A stretch of DNA of 64,000 bases from the NCBI GenBank assembly GCA_910587815.1, contig CAJUNK010000008.1, positions 38,312 to 102,311 of the forward strand, given 5' to 3'. Under the pieces are notes generated by a model. The model saw nothing but the letters and a program-made list of their open reading frames with translations, was not told where the DNA came from and did no database searches. The stretch is from Candidatus Gastranaerophilales bacterium (lineage in GTDB: Bacteria > Cyanobacteriota > Vampirovibrionia > Gastranaerophilales > Gastranaerophilaceae). Shown piece by piece: positions 8,282 to 15,766 of this stretch. A program made the position numbers and the translations under genes. The first letter of the stretch is position 1, and each line of letters begins with the position of its first letter.

Positions 8282-9628
8282 TTACACATCCACATTTCGC
8301 ATCATATCTTTCAACATTTGAATTGTGGTTTCACGTGATACCGCATCTGTTGTTTTTTGCTGCAAAAATCCATTAATTTCAGGCATCAATTGAATTGCAA
8401 TATCAAGTTTTGGGTTTGAACCCATTTGATACATACCAACGTCAATCAAATCCTTGTTTTCACGGTATAAAGACAATAATTTTCTCATCTTTCCTGCTGC
8501 CTGCTGATGTTCTTTGTCTGTTATCGCAGTAAAAAGCCTTGAAATTGAGCCCAAAGTATCAATTGCAGGATAATGATTCATCTCCGCCACCTTACGGGAT
8601 AAAAATATGTGCCCATCTACAATACCACGCACCGTATCCACAATAGGATCTGTAATATCGTCCCCTTCCATCAAAACTGTGTAAAGTGCAGTAATAGAAC
8701 CTTTTTCAGAATTTCCTGTACGCTCAAGTGCTCTTTGCAGCCAGCTGAATATTGATGGCGGATACCCTTTCATAGTAGGCGGTTCACCCAAAGAAAGGCC
8801 TACTTCACGGCCTGCCATAGCACACCTTGTCACAGTATCTGTCATCAAAAATACTTTTTTACCTTTATCTCTAAAATATTCACACACTGATGTTGCAGCA
8901 AGCAGACATTTCATTCTGATTAGTGGCGGCAAATCCCCTGTAGCACAAACTAATACAGATTTTTTCATGCCTTCAGGACCAAGAGAATCTTCCATAAATT
9001 CTTTAACTTCACGTCCGCGTTCTCCAATCAACGCCATAACGTTGACATCAGCTTCTGAATTACGTGCAATCATACCAAGAGTAGTGCTTTTACCTACACC
9101 AGAACCTGCAAAAAGACCCATACGCTGGCCTGTGCCCATTGTTAAAAGAGAATCAATCGCCCTAATACCTGTAGAAAGCATATCTTTGATAATAGGACGG
9201 CTGAATGCATCTGGCACAGAACCATTTATGTTCACATATTCTGCGTTTGTAATATCTAAAGGACGCCCGTCCATAGGTTCACCTAAAGGATTTATAAGAC
9301 GCCCCAAAAGGAAATCCCCCACAGGAAGCATGATAGGTCCGCCCGTACTTTCGACTAAACTGCCCTGGCCAATACCTTCACCATCATACAGCAGCAAAAG
9401 CTGCGCCAATTCACCCTTAAAGGCTTGCACTTCAGCTGCTTTCTTTTCGCCAGTATAAGTTTGAATGTAGCACAAGTCCCCAATCTTTAACCCTGGCAGT
9501 TTTACATCCACAGTTAACCCCAAAAGCTTTGATACAACACCTTTATATTCGTATAGTTTTGTGTTTTCAAGAATATTCAGAGCTTTTGTTTTTATATTAT
9601 GAACTTTTAATTCAACACTTTCATCCAT
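8282..9628 (-). CDS. fliI: FliI/SctN-family flagellar or type III secretion ATPase
   Basis: A 448-residue protein, the usual FliI length. An F1-like N-terminal beta barrel is followed by an ATPase domain with Walker A GSGVGKST near residue 172, GERGREV, and NHYPAIDTLGSISRL near the C-terminal part. The family energises export through the flagellar or injectisome gate as a cytoplasmic hexamer. Sequence style (YEYKGVVSKLLGLTVDV) fits FliI better than F-type ATPase. No other flagellar or type III gene lies in the window, so whether it serves a flagellum cannot be told here. Confidence 0.88.
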   Translation of the reverse strand: MDESVELKVHNIKTKALNILENTKLYEYKGVVSKLLGLTVDVKLPGLKIGDLCYIQTYTGEKKAAEVQAFKGELAQLLLLYDGEGIGQGSLVESTGGPIMLPVGDFLLGRLINPLGEPMDGRPLDITNAEYVNINGSVPDAFSRPIIKDMLSTGIRAIDSLLTMGTGQRMGLFAGSGVGKSTTLGMIARNSEADVNVMALIGERGREVKEFMEDSLGPEGMKKSVLVCATGDLPPLIRMKCLLAATSVCEYFRDKGKKVFLMTDTVTRCAMAGREVGLSLGEPPTMKGYPPSIFSWLQRALERTGNSEKGSITALYTVLMEGDDITDPIVDTVRGIVDGHIFLSRKVAEMNHYPAIDTLGSISRLFTAITDKEHQQAAGKMRKLLSLYRENKDLIDVGMYQMGSNPKLDIAIQLMPEINGFLQQKTTDAVSRETTIQMLKDMMRNVDV

Positions 9629-9665
9629 ACAAATATTATAATGATTTTATAACATCAGGGCAAAA

Positions 9666-9887
9666 TTAAAGATTTTCAAAATCAAAAAGGTCTTTGAGGG
9701 TGATTTCAAGAGCATTTGCAATGGATATTATTGTGTCCAAAGAAGGCTTCGAATAAGCAATTTCTATTTTACCTATAAAATCCAAACTAAGGTTGACTTT
9801 GTTTGCAAGTTTTTCCTGGGTTAAACCTTTTAAAAGCCTGTATTTTTTAATATTTAAACCAAGTTTGCGATAAGTATTTTGATACAT
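9666..9887 (-). CDS. XRE-family HTH regulator, module 1
   Basis: A 73-residue single-domain protein. The helix-turn-helix spans residues about 10-65 (IKKYRLLKGLTQEKLANKV, then LSLDFIGKIE and PSLDTIISIANAL), a Cro/CI-like fold with no added domain. It faces a small partner gene (9980-10192) across a 92-bp divergent promoter carrying a GTCTAATAGAC palindrome, its likely operator. The same arrangement recurs near 17.3-18.0 kb and 40.5-41.2 kb. Confidence 0.8.
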   Translation of the reverse strand: MYQNTYRKLGLNIKKYRLLKGLTQEKLANKVNLSLDFIGKIEIAYSKPSLDTIISIANALEITLKDLFDFENL

Positions 9888-9924
9888 ATAGAAAGTTTAT
9901 ACGTAAAATTTTATTAAGTTTACT

Positions 9925-9951
9925 GTCTAATAGACCATAAATTAGTATAAT
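9925..9951 (+). promoter_or_regulatory. Operator palindrome and -10 box between module 1 genes
   Basis: The palindrome GTCTAATAGAC (9925-9935) overlaps where a -35 element would sit for the TATAAT at 9946-9951, which drives the plus-strand gene at 9980. This is the expected layout for autoregulation by the divergent XRE protein. Confidence 0.4.
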
Positions 9952-9979
9952 ACCCTTGTATAGAAAGGAATACGCTATA

Positions 9980-10192
9980 ATGAAAAATTATGAATATTTA
10001 AATAATCTCAAAGTAGAAATTTCCCAAAGCACTTATGAAGCGCAAATTTTATTTGAAACAATTGAAAGCTACAAAATTTCAACAAGGGTCTGTGTTGCAG
10101 CATAATTAGGCGAAAAAATATGTAAGCAAATAAGAAAAAATTGTGAACAACTTGAATTTGCACTGGATGAAATTAGAAATAAGCTGCAATAG
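9980..10192 (+). pseudogene. Broken small helical protein, XRE partner of module 1
   Basis: Reading from ATG at 9980 gives 70 codons interrupted by one in-frame TAA at 10103-10105. The two halves match the intact protein at 40506-40718 along most of its length: EAQILF against ESQILF, and LGEKICKQIRKNCEQLE against LGQKICKQTRKTCEDFE, in the same order and spacing. A Shine-Dalgarno-like AAAGGAA lies upstream. The simplest view is a recent nonsense mutation. Function of the family unknown; predicted helical and cytoplasmic. Confidence 0.65.
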
Positions 10193-10231
10193 TTGCCTTT
10201 TTATTTTGTCATTAGTTTGTTTTATGTTTAA

Positions 10232-10357
10232 TTTACGTCACAAATATTTGGCATGCTTTTTTTACCATAAATTTAAATATAATAAGAATTTTAATATTTT
10301 GCTTACTTTGATAAAAAACATTTATTATTTTATTTCGGACTAATATTGTGACGTAAA
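10232..10357. repeat. 12-bp inverted repeat flanking an AT-rich segment
   Basis: TTTACGTCACAA (10232-10243) and TTGTGACGTAAA (10346-10357) are perfect reverse complements 102 bp apart. The enclosed DNA is extremely AT-rich and codes for nothing convincing. The right arm is next to a second inverted repeat in the following promoter. Confidence 0.5.
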
Positions 10358-10377
10358 ATAAGTTACAAGTTCATATC

Positions 10378-10406
10378 TTGACTTATAAATTAGTCCGCTC
10401 TATAAT
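10378..10406 (+). promoter_or_regulatory. Strong sigma-70 promoter with flanking inverted repeat
   Basis: TTGACT (10378-10383), 17 bases, TATAAT (10401-10406). The spacer holds ATTAGTCCG (10389-10397), whose exact reverse complement CGGACTAAT sits at 10336-10344, so a repressor binding both arms could occlude or loop the promoter. It drives the gene at 10440. Confidence 0.75.
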
Positions 10407-10439
10407 TATTATATTAAATTAATAACTATGGAGGTCATC

Positions 10440-11291
10440 ATGCCAATTGAACGAAATATTCCTGAGAAAAAAGGGTTGGAAAAAAGCGCGCTGTATCCTG
10501 CTGTTACAATCGAACAAAGTATTGAATTTGTAAAACAGATAGAATCATTAGGCGGCAAAGCTGTTTCTTACGCAAGTATTTTAAGCCTCCTTAAATTATC
10601 AAGCCCGTCCACAAAATCTTTCTTATCAAGAATCAGCGCATCAAAACAATTCGGTTTTATAACAACGGGCGGCAGCACGGTACAATTGACGGATAGCGCA
10701 AGGCATATTCTTAATCCCACAACTGATGATGAGAAAAAACGACTTTTAGCTGAAGCTTTTAATAAACCTCCGCTTTATATAAAGCTTTTGGAACGTTTTA
10801 AAAATAAAGCATTGCCGCAAAAAGAACAGCTTTCAAATATTCTGATGCATGAATATCACATCATAAAATCCGTAAAAGACAGGGCAACAGAATGTTTTAT
10901 AAAAAGCGCAGAATCTGTAGGACTTTTGCAAAACGGGATTTTATACGCCGGGCTTGATGAAAATGATATCAAAAATGAAAATATTTGCAAAAACGATAAA
11001 CCAATACAGATAAAAGAAAACACTGATGCACAAACAGAGCAAATAACACAGCCTGCACAAGAAACACAGGAACAAACACAAAATCAAATTCAAACACAGG
11101 CACAAGGGCAGGCACAAAATAATTTAAAAACCGGATATAATTTTGAAATTCCAATCCTTAGCGGCCAAACGGCAAAGTTTTATATCCCTGATGGCGCATC
11201 CGAAAAGGATATTGACTATATAAAACTATACGTAGAAAAAATGCTGCCTGTTTTTCTTGATAATCTAAAGGTAGAAATAGGGGAGGAATAA
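10440..11291 (+). CDS. Unknown protein, winged-helix-like N-terminus and Gln/Thr-rich linker
   Basis: A 283-residue protein starting at ATG 10440, chosen because GGAGGT lies 7 bases upstream; an in-frame start at 10428 would overlap that site. Residues about 20-160 are helical and resemble winged-helix DNA-binding repeats (FVKQIESLGGKAVSYASIL, STKSFLSRISASKQFGFIT). A low-complexity Q/T/A-rich linker follows (about 190-230), then a conserved-looking C-terminus (FEIPILSGQTAKFYIPDGAS). The layout suggests a DNA-binding regulator with a C-terminal effector segment. A strong promoter with inverted repeats precedes it, perhaps its own operator. No family recognised. Confidence 0.7.
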   Translation: MPIERNIPEKKGLEKSALYPAVTIEQSIEFVKQIESLGGKAVSYASILSLLKLSSPSTKSFLSRISASKQFGFITTGGSTVQLTDSARHILNPTTDDEKKRLLAEAFNKPPLYIKLLERFKNKALPQKEQLSNILMHEYHIIKSVKDRATECFIKSAESVGLLQNGILYAGLDENDIKNENICKNDKPIQIKENTDAQTEQITQPAQETQEQTQNQIQTQAQGQAQNNLKTGYNFEIPILSGQTAKFYIPDGASEKDIDYIKLYVEKMLPVFLDNLKVEIGEE

Positions 11292-11323
11292 AGCAAAATA
11301 GAGAACATTTAAATATACAAAAT

Positions 11324-11534
11324 GGGGCAGTCCTGTTTTTTAAAATACAAAAATCAATCTACTTCAGCTTTTTAAAGCCGATAGTTCAAAAAGGGAGGTG
11401 ATACCGTTGAGTGAATTTAATTTGACCTTATTATTAATTCTGTTAATTCTAATCATAACAAACGGCATCCAACATAAAAGCTAGATGCCTTCGATTTCTT
11501 AAACAGGACACAGTAATTGCCGTTACTTTGCCCC
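11324..11534 (+). ncRNA. Structured RNA A carrying a 25-residue peptide gene
   Basis: The 5' end GGGGCA-GTCCTGTTT (11324-11338) can pair with 3' AAACAGGAC (11501-11509) plus TGCCCC (11529-11534), with a small AGTAA/TTACT hairpin bulged out between. Inside are a GCTT/AAGC stem (11367-11378) before the Shine-Dalgarno and a perfect GGCATC/GATGCC stem (11464-11489) across the stop codon of the peptide gene. The same arrangement is found at 41173-41404 with different stem sequences. Boundaries are those of the pairing, not of a mapped transcript. Confidence 0.6.
11407..11484 (+). CDS. 25-residue hydrophobic peptide A
   Basis: TTG start 8 bases after GGAGG (11394-11398). The peptide begins MSEFNLTLLLILL, continues with more aliphatic residues, and ends in a short polar basic tail (GIQHKS). 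It is one predicted membrane helix with a short tail. It matches peptide C (41268-41345) in length and in the EFNL start, the hydrophobic core and the NG(I/A) break near the C-terminus. Size, hydrophobicity and the structured mRNA are typical of type I toxins, but no antisense antitoxin has been identified, so this is inference. Confidence 0.6.
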   Translation: MSEFNLTLLLILLILIITNGIQHKS

Positions 11535-11627
11535 TTTGTATATTTATTATAAACTATTAATCTGTTTTTTCAAGGGATTTTCTATTATAACAGTTTATTT
11601 GCTTGAATTTTATAATAAATCAGATAT

Positions 11628-11650
11628 AATAAAATAAGGGGGAAGCCCCC
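11628..11650 (-). terminator. Terminator of peptide B transcript
   Basis: On the minus strand GGGGG-CUU-CCCCC (11638-11650) is followed by UUAUUUUAUU, a rho-independent terminator 40 bases past the stop codon of peptide B. Confidence 0.75.
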
Positions 11651-11689
11651 GATAGGCTCTTAATCTAATCGAGGACTTCACTTAGTACC

Positions 11690-11767
11690 CTATGAATTTA
11701 ACAAGTTAAATGCTACTATGAATAGCGTTGCTACGATTAGTAGCATTATTATTTTGTCTAAAATCAT
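11690..11767 (-). CDS. 25-residue hydrophobic peptide B
   Basis: ATG start with an AGAAGGGAGAG ribosome binding site 8-9 bases upstream and its own terminator. The peptide begins MILDKIIMLLIVATLF and stays hydrophobic to the last residues (NLLNS): one membrane helix. It is exactly as long as peptides A and C but lacks their EFNL start, so it may be a different family. The gene is convergent with peptide A and lies 101 bp from the rfbA stop. A type I toxin or small membrane regulator is plausible. Confidence 0.6.
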   Translation of the reverse strand: MILDKIIMLLIVATLFIVAFNLLNS

Positions 11768-11775
11768 AGTTTTAA

Positions 11776-11824
11776 CTCTCCCTTCTAGCCATTTCTTAGT
11801 AAAATGTCTGTGCTAGAGGCAGAG
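11776..11824 (-). promoter_or_regulatory. Helix sequestering the peptide B ribosome binding site
   Basis: In the minus-strand transcript CUCUGCCUCUAGC (from 11824-11812) can pair with GCUAGAAGGGAGAG (from 11789-11776), burying the Shine-Dalgarno in a stem. Translation would need this stem to open. Confidence 0.5.
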
Positions 11825-11867
11825 TTGTACCACCCTGAATTTTATTTTATTAATAACTTATTGGTTT

Positions 11868-12752
11868 TCATGCCACGGTTAGTTTTGTTTGTTCCACAAT
11901 TTTTCTGATATACGCGCCATAGCCGTTATTTTTGTATTTTTTACTTAATTCTAAAAGTTCATTTGCACTGATATAGCCCATTCTGTAGGCCACTTCTTCA
12001 ATACATGCAATTTTCATTCCTGTATTTATTTCCATAGATTGCACAAAATTGCTTGCCTGTAAAAGACTTTCAAAAGTGCCTGTATCAAGCCAGGCAAAGC
12101 CCCTGCCCAAAATTTCCACACTTAGTGCATTATTTTTTAGGTAAATATTATTTAAATCCGTAATTTCTAATTCACCACGCGAAGATGGTTTCAGCATTTT
12201 TGCATATTGCACAACATTGCTGTCATAAAAATATAATCCTGTAACGGCGTAATTCGATTTTGGATTTAGCGGTTTTTCTTCAATAGAAACTGCTTTATTA
12301 TTTTCATCAAATTCAACCACACCAAACCTTTGCGGGTCGTTCACCTGATAGCCAAAAACAGTTGCCCCCTGTGTTTTAGCGCCCACTGCCTTTAGCATTG
12401 ATGAAAAACCAAACCCGTGGAAAATATTATCCCCTAAAATTAATGCTACAGGGGAATTTTGAATAAAATTTTCAGCAATTAGAAAACTATCTGCAATACC
12501 TCTTGTTTCATTTTGCACAGCATAAGAAAATTTTACGCCCAAATTTGAACCATCCCCAAGCACTTTTTGAAAGTTTCCAAGGTCACTTGGGTTTGAAATT
12601 ATTAAAATATCTCGAATGCCAGCCAGCATAAGGGTTGTAATCGGGTAATAAACCATGGGTTTATCATAAACGGGAAGTAAAATCTTTGAAATAGGAAGAC
12701 TTGCAGGATATAATCTGCTGCCTGCACCTCCTGCAAGAATTATGCCTTTCAT
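11868..12752 (-). CDS. rfbA: Glucose-1-phosphate thymidylyltransferase
   Basis: A 294-residue protein from MKGIILAGGAGSRLYP, the nucleotidyltransferase signature; the start is supported by GGAGG 9 bases upstream and by the ATGA overlap with galE. It contains PVYDKPMVYYP and a late GFAWLDTGT motif. It makes dTDP-glucose from glucose-1-phosphate and dTTP, the first step to dTDP-sugars for surface polysaccharide. Family length is about 290. It is translationally coupled to galE, and both serve nucleotide-sugar supply. No rfbBCD genes lie in the window. Confidence 0.93.
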   Translation of the reverse strand: MKGIILAGGAGSRLYPASLPISKILLPVYDKPMVYYPITTLMLAGIRDILIISNPSDLGNFQKVLGDGSNLGVKFSYAVQNETRGIADSFLIAENFIQNSPVALILGDNIFHGFGFSSMLKAVGAKTQGATVFGYQVNDPQRFGVVEFDENNKAVSIEEKPLNPKSNYAVTGLYFYDSNVVQYAKMLKPSSRGELEITDLNNIYLKNNALSVEILGRGFAWLDTGTFESLLQASNFVQSMEINTGMKIACIEEVAYRMGYISANELLELSKKYKNNGYGAYIRKIVEQTKLTVA

Positions 12753-13774
12753 GCCTTTGCCTCCGTACATTTTAGTGTACTTAAAGTCTTTTCCCACTTT
12801 GCAGCGTTTTTAATTGAAATTTCAAGCGGTATTTTAGAACTCCAGCCTAATGTATCCCCCGCAAGTGCTGCATCTGCTATAAGTTTTGCAGGGTCGCCTT
12901 CACGCCTTGGGCAAAGTTTTAGTGGAATTTTTGTTTTTAGTGCACTTTCTACCGCTGAAAATATTTCTTTTACACTCTGTCCTTCACCAGTACCAAGGTT
13001 CAAAATTGTACTTTTAGAATCTTCCTCGCACAAATATTCAAAAGCTAAAGTATGTGCGCGTGCAAGGTCGCAAACATCAATATAATCACGCACACAGGTA
13101 CCATCTTTTGTATCGTAATCATTCCCAAACAGGCTGAAAACTTTATTTTCATCCGCTTTTAAAATGTTTGGCACAAGATGTGTTTCATTATCGTGCCATT
13201 CGCCTGAAATACCGTCTTCATCTGCACCTATAACATTAAAATATCTAAAAATTGTATATTTTAAACCATAGGCATGGGCATAATCTTTTATTGCAAATTC
13301 AATTGCAAGTTTTGAATTGCCATAAGGATTAACAGGCTTTTGAATGTGGGTTTCATCAATCGGCACCTCTTTTGGTTCACCATAGGTGGCGCAGGTGGAT
13401 GAAAAGACGATTTTTGGAATTTTGTTTTCAACCATCGCATTTAAAAGATTAATAGTTCCTAAAACATTATTTTCATAATATTTTCTTGGGTTATTAACAC
13501 TTTCATTTACAAGCGCATCCGCTGCAAAATGCACAACTGCATCTATTTTATAGGTATTAAAAAGCACATTCAAGGCGTATGTATCTCTAATATCAGCATT
13601 TACAAAATCTACAAAGTTTCCTTTTTTATCCTTTGCAAACTCTTTTAATCTATCAATTATTTCAATATGCCCCACAGAAAGATTATCTAGAATCACAACA
13701 TCATAGCCGGATTTTATAAAATCTATGGCACTATGAGAGCCTATATACCCCGCCCCGCCTGTAATAAGTATCAT
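12749..13774 (-). CDS. galE: UDP-glucose 4-epimerase
   Basis: A 341-residue short-chain dehydrogenase-type epimerase. The N-terminal NAD-binding motif GGAGYIGSH is followed by the catalytic Ser/Tyr/Lys set (SSTCATYGE and PYGNSK) and the GalE-type region FRYFNVIGAD. It interconverts UDP-glucose and UDP-galactose. It starts 3 bases after recA ends and its stop overlaps the rfbA start, so recA-galE-rfbA form one minus-strand unit. Confidence 0.94.
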   Translation of the reverse strand: MILITGGAGYIGSHSAIDFIKSGYDVVILDNLSVGHIEIIDRLKEFAKDKKGNFVDFVNADIRDTYALNVLFNTYKIDAVVHFAADALVNESVNNPRKYYENNVLGTINLLNAMVENKIPKIVFSSTCATYGEPKEVPIDETHIQKPVNPYGNSKLAIEFAIKDYAHAYGLKYTIFRYFNVIGADEDGISGEWHDNETHLVPNILKADENKVFSLFGNDYDTKDGTCVRDYIDVCDLARAHTLAFEYLCEEDSKSTILNLGTGEGQSVKEIFSAVESALKTKIPLKLCPRREGDPAKLIADAALAGDTLGWSSKIPLEISIKNAAKWEKTLSTLKCTEAKA

Positions 13775-13777
13775 TTC

Positions 13778-14845
13778 CTATTCCTTATTTGCAAGTTTTT
13801 CACGTACTTTTGTTTCAATTTCTTTTAAAATTTCAGGATGCTCATCCAAAAATTCTTTTGATTTATCACGGCCTTGGCCAAGTTTTTCTTCATTATAGCT
13901 AAACCATGCACCTGCTTTTTTTACAATATCAAAATTAACCGCAACATCAAGCACATTTCCTAAAGCACAGATGCCTTTGCCGTATACTATGTCAAATTCT
14001 GCCATTCTAAATGGCGGCGCCACTTTGTTTTTAACCACTTTTACGCGCACCCTGTTTCCGATATCTTCGCCTTCTTTATTTTTAACAGAATCAAAACGAC
14101 GGATATCCAAACGAACAGAAGCGTAATATTTTAGCGCGTTACCACCTGTTGTGGTTTCAGGGTTTCCATACATAACGCCGATTTTTTGCCTTAATTGGTT
14201 AATAAAAATAACGGTTGTATTGGTTTTGCCTACAATACCTGTTAATTTTCTTAAAGCCTTGGACATCAAACGTGCCTGTAAGCCCATTTGCTGTTCATCC
14301 ATGGCCTTTTCAATTTCAGCCTTTGGAACAAGTGCTGCAACAGAATCGATAACTATAACATCAATAGCGCCTGAACGCACCAATTCTTCCGCAATTTCTA
14401 ATGCCTGTTCGCCGGTATCGGGCTGGGAAATTAAAAGTTCATCCACATTCACACCCAAATTTTTAGCATATTCAGGGTCCAGGGCATGTTCTGCGTCAAT
14501 AAATGCTGCAATGCCGCCTTTTTTCTGTGCTTCTGCCACAATATGCTGGGCAAGTGTGGTTTTACCGCTTGATTCAGGGCCGTAAATTTCAATAACTCTG
14601 CCCCTTGGAACTCCGCCAACCCCAAGCGCTATATCTAGTGCCAAGGCACCTGTTGGAATGCAATCCACATTTACGGATGATTTATCCCCAAGGCGCATAA
14701 TGGAACCTTTTCCAAAATCTTTTTCAATTTTATCAAGCGCCATCTTGAGCGCTTTGTCTTTGCCTTCTTTTAATTCTTTTGCGGCTAAATCTTCTTTGCT
14801 GTCAGCTTTTGCTTTAGTTTCTTTTGTTTTAGTTTCTGCTGCCAT
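13778..14845 (-). CDS. recA: Recombinase RecA
   Basis: A 355-residue RecA with Walker A GPESSGKTT near residue 85, the FIDAEHALDP strand, and the loop segment NQLRQKIGVMYGNPETTTGG. The first 20 residues are a Lys/Glu/Ala-rich extension. It pairs and exchanges homologous strands and controls the SOS response. No inteins or frameshifts. The divergent gene is kdsA, with about 78 bp between starts. Confidence 0.98.
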   Translation of the reverse strand: MAAETKTKETKAKADSKEDLAAKELKEGKDKALKMALDKIEKDFGKGSIMRLGDKSSVNVDCIPTGALALDIALGVGGVPRGRVIEIYGPESSGKTTLAQHIVAEAQKKGGIAAFIDAEHALDPEYAKNLGVNVDELLISQPDTGEQALEIAEELVRSGAIDVIVIDSVAALVPKAEIEKAMDEQQMGLQARLMSKALRKLTGIVGKTNTTVIFINQLRQKIGVMYGNPETTTGGNALKYYASVRLDIRRFDSVKNKEGEDIGNRVRVKVVKNKVAPPFRMAEFDIVYGKGICALGNVLDVAVNFDIVKKAGAWFSYNEEKLGQGRDKSKEFLDEHPEILKEIETKVREKLANKE

Positions 14846-14923
14846 ATTTTTAATTCCTTCTCCCCAAACATTTAAAAAGCAATTAAATTGCTATACTTTA
14901 ATATTCATTATATAATAAATTCT

Positions 14924-15742
14924 ATGAAAACCATAATGCTTAACAATTTTGAAATAGGTAAAGATAAACTAACAATCTTTGCAGGCCCATGCGCTATAGA
15001 ATCTAAAGATATAGTTTTTAAAACGGCTGAAAAGTTAAAAATTATCACAGAAAAACTTAACATAAATTACGTTTTTAAAGCATCTTATGATAAGGCAAAC
15101 CGCTCCTCTATAAATTCTTTCAGGGGTCCCGGGTTAGATGTTGGATTAAAAATATTGGCAGATGTTAAAAAAGAATTTAATCTGCCAATAGTAACAGATA
15201 TTCATAAAGAAGAAGAGGCAAAACCTGCAAGTGAAGTAGCAGATGTTTTGCAAATTCCTGCGTTTTTATGCAGACAGACAGATTTGCTTGTAGCAGCAGC
15301 AAAAACAGGCAAAATTATAAACATTAAAAAGGGTCAGTTTTTAGCACCAAATCAAATGAAATCCATTGCACAAAAGGTGATAGATTCAGGAAATGATAAA
15401 ATTTTAATAACAGAACGCGGCACAACATTTGGCTATAATAACCTTGTTTCTGATATGAGAAGTATCAAAATCATGCAAGATATGGGGTATCCTGTAATTT
15501 TTGATGCAACACATTCTGTGCAATTGCCTGGTGGAAACGGAGATTCATCATCAGGAGAGCGTGATTTTGCACCGCTTTTGGCACGTGCTGCCGTTGCATC
15601 AGGTGCAAAAGGCCTGTTTTTTGAAATTCATCCAAACCCTGATAAAGCACTATGCGATGGTGCTAATATGATACCTTTGGATGATGCGGAAGAATTATTT
15701 AAGATTTTAAACGAAATATTTAATATTATTAATAATAATTAA
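14924..15742 (+). CDS. kdsA: 3-deoxy-8-phosphooctulonate synthase
   Basis: A 272-residue protein from MKTIMLNNFEIG; the upstream in-frame leucine start adds residues unlike the family. AGPCAIES near residue 20, FKASYDKANRSS and CRQTDLL are diagnostic for KdsA. The Cys in AGPCAIES is the metal ligand of the metal-dependent class. It condenses phosphoenolpyruvate with arabinose-5-phosphate for KDO, the inner-core sugar of LPS, so an outer membrane is implied. No other KDO genes are adjacent. It converges with the PLP lyase gene. Confidence 0.95.
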   Translation: MKTIMLNNFEIGKDKLTIFAGPCAIESKDIVFKTAEKLKIITEKLNINYVFKASYDKANRSSINSFRGPGLDVGLKILADVKKEFNLPIVTDIHKEEEAKPASEVADVLQIPAFLCRQTDLLVAAAKTGKIINIKKGQFLAPNQMKSIAQKVIDSGNDKILITERGTTFGYNNLVSDMRSIKIMQDMGYPVIFDATHSVQLPGGNGDSSSGERDFAPLLARAAVASGAKGLFFEIHPNPDKALCDGANMIPLDDAEELFKILNEIFNIINNN

Positions 15743-15766
15743 TATTCATTAATAGATATTAATTTA

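Noticed and set aside
10143..10343. 66-residue plus-strand reading frame
   Set aside because: It overlaps the end of the broken partner gene in another frame, has no ribosome site and reads as AT-rich noise.
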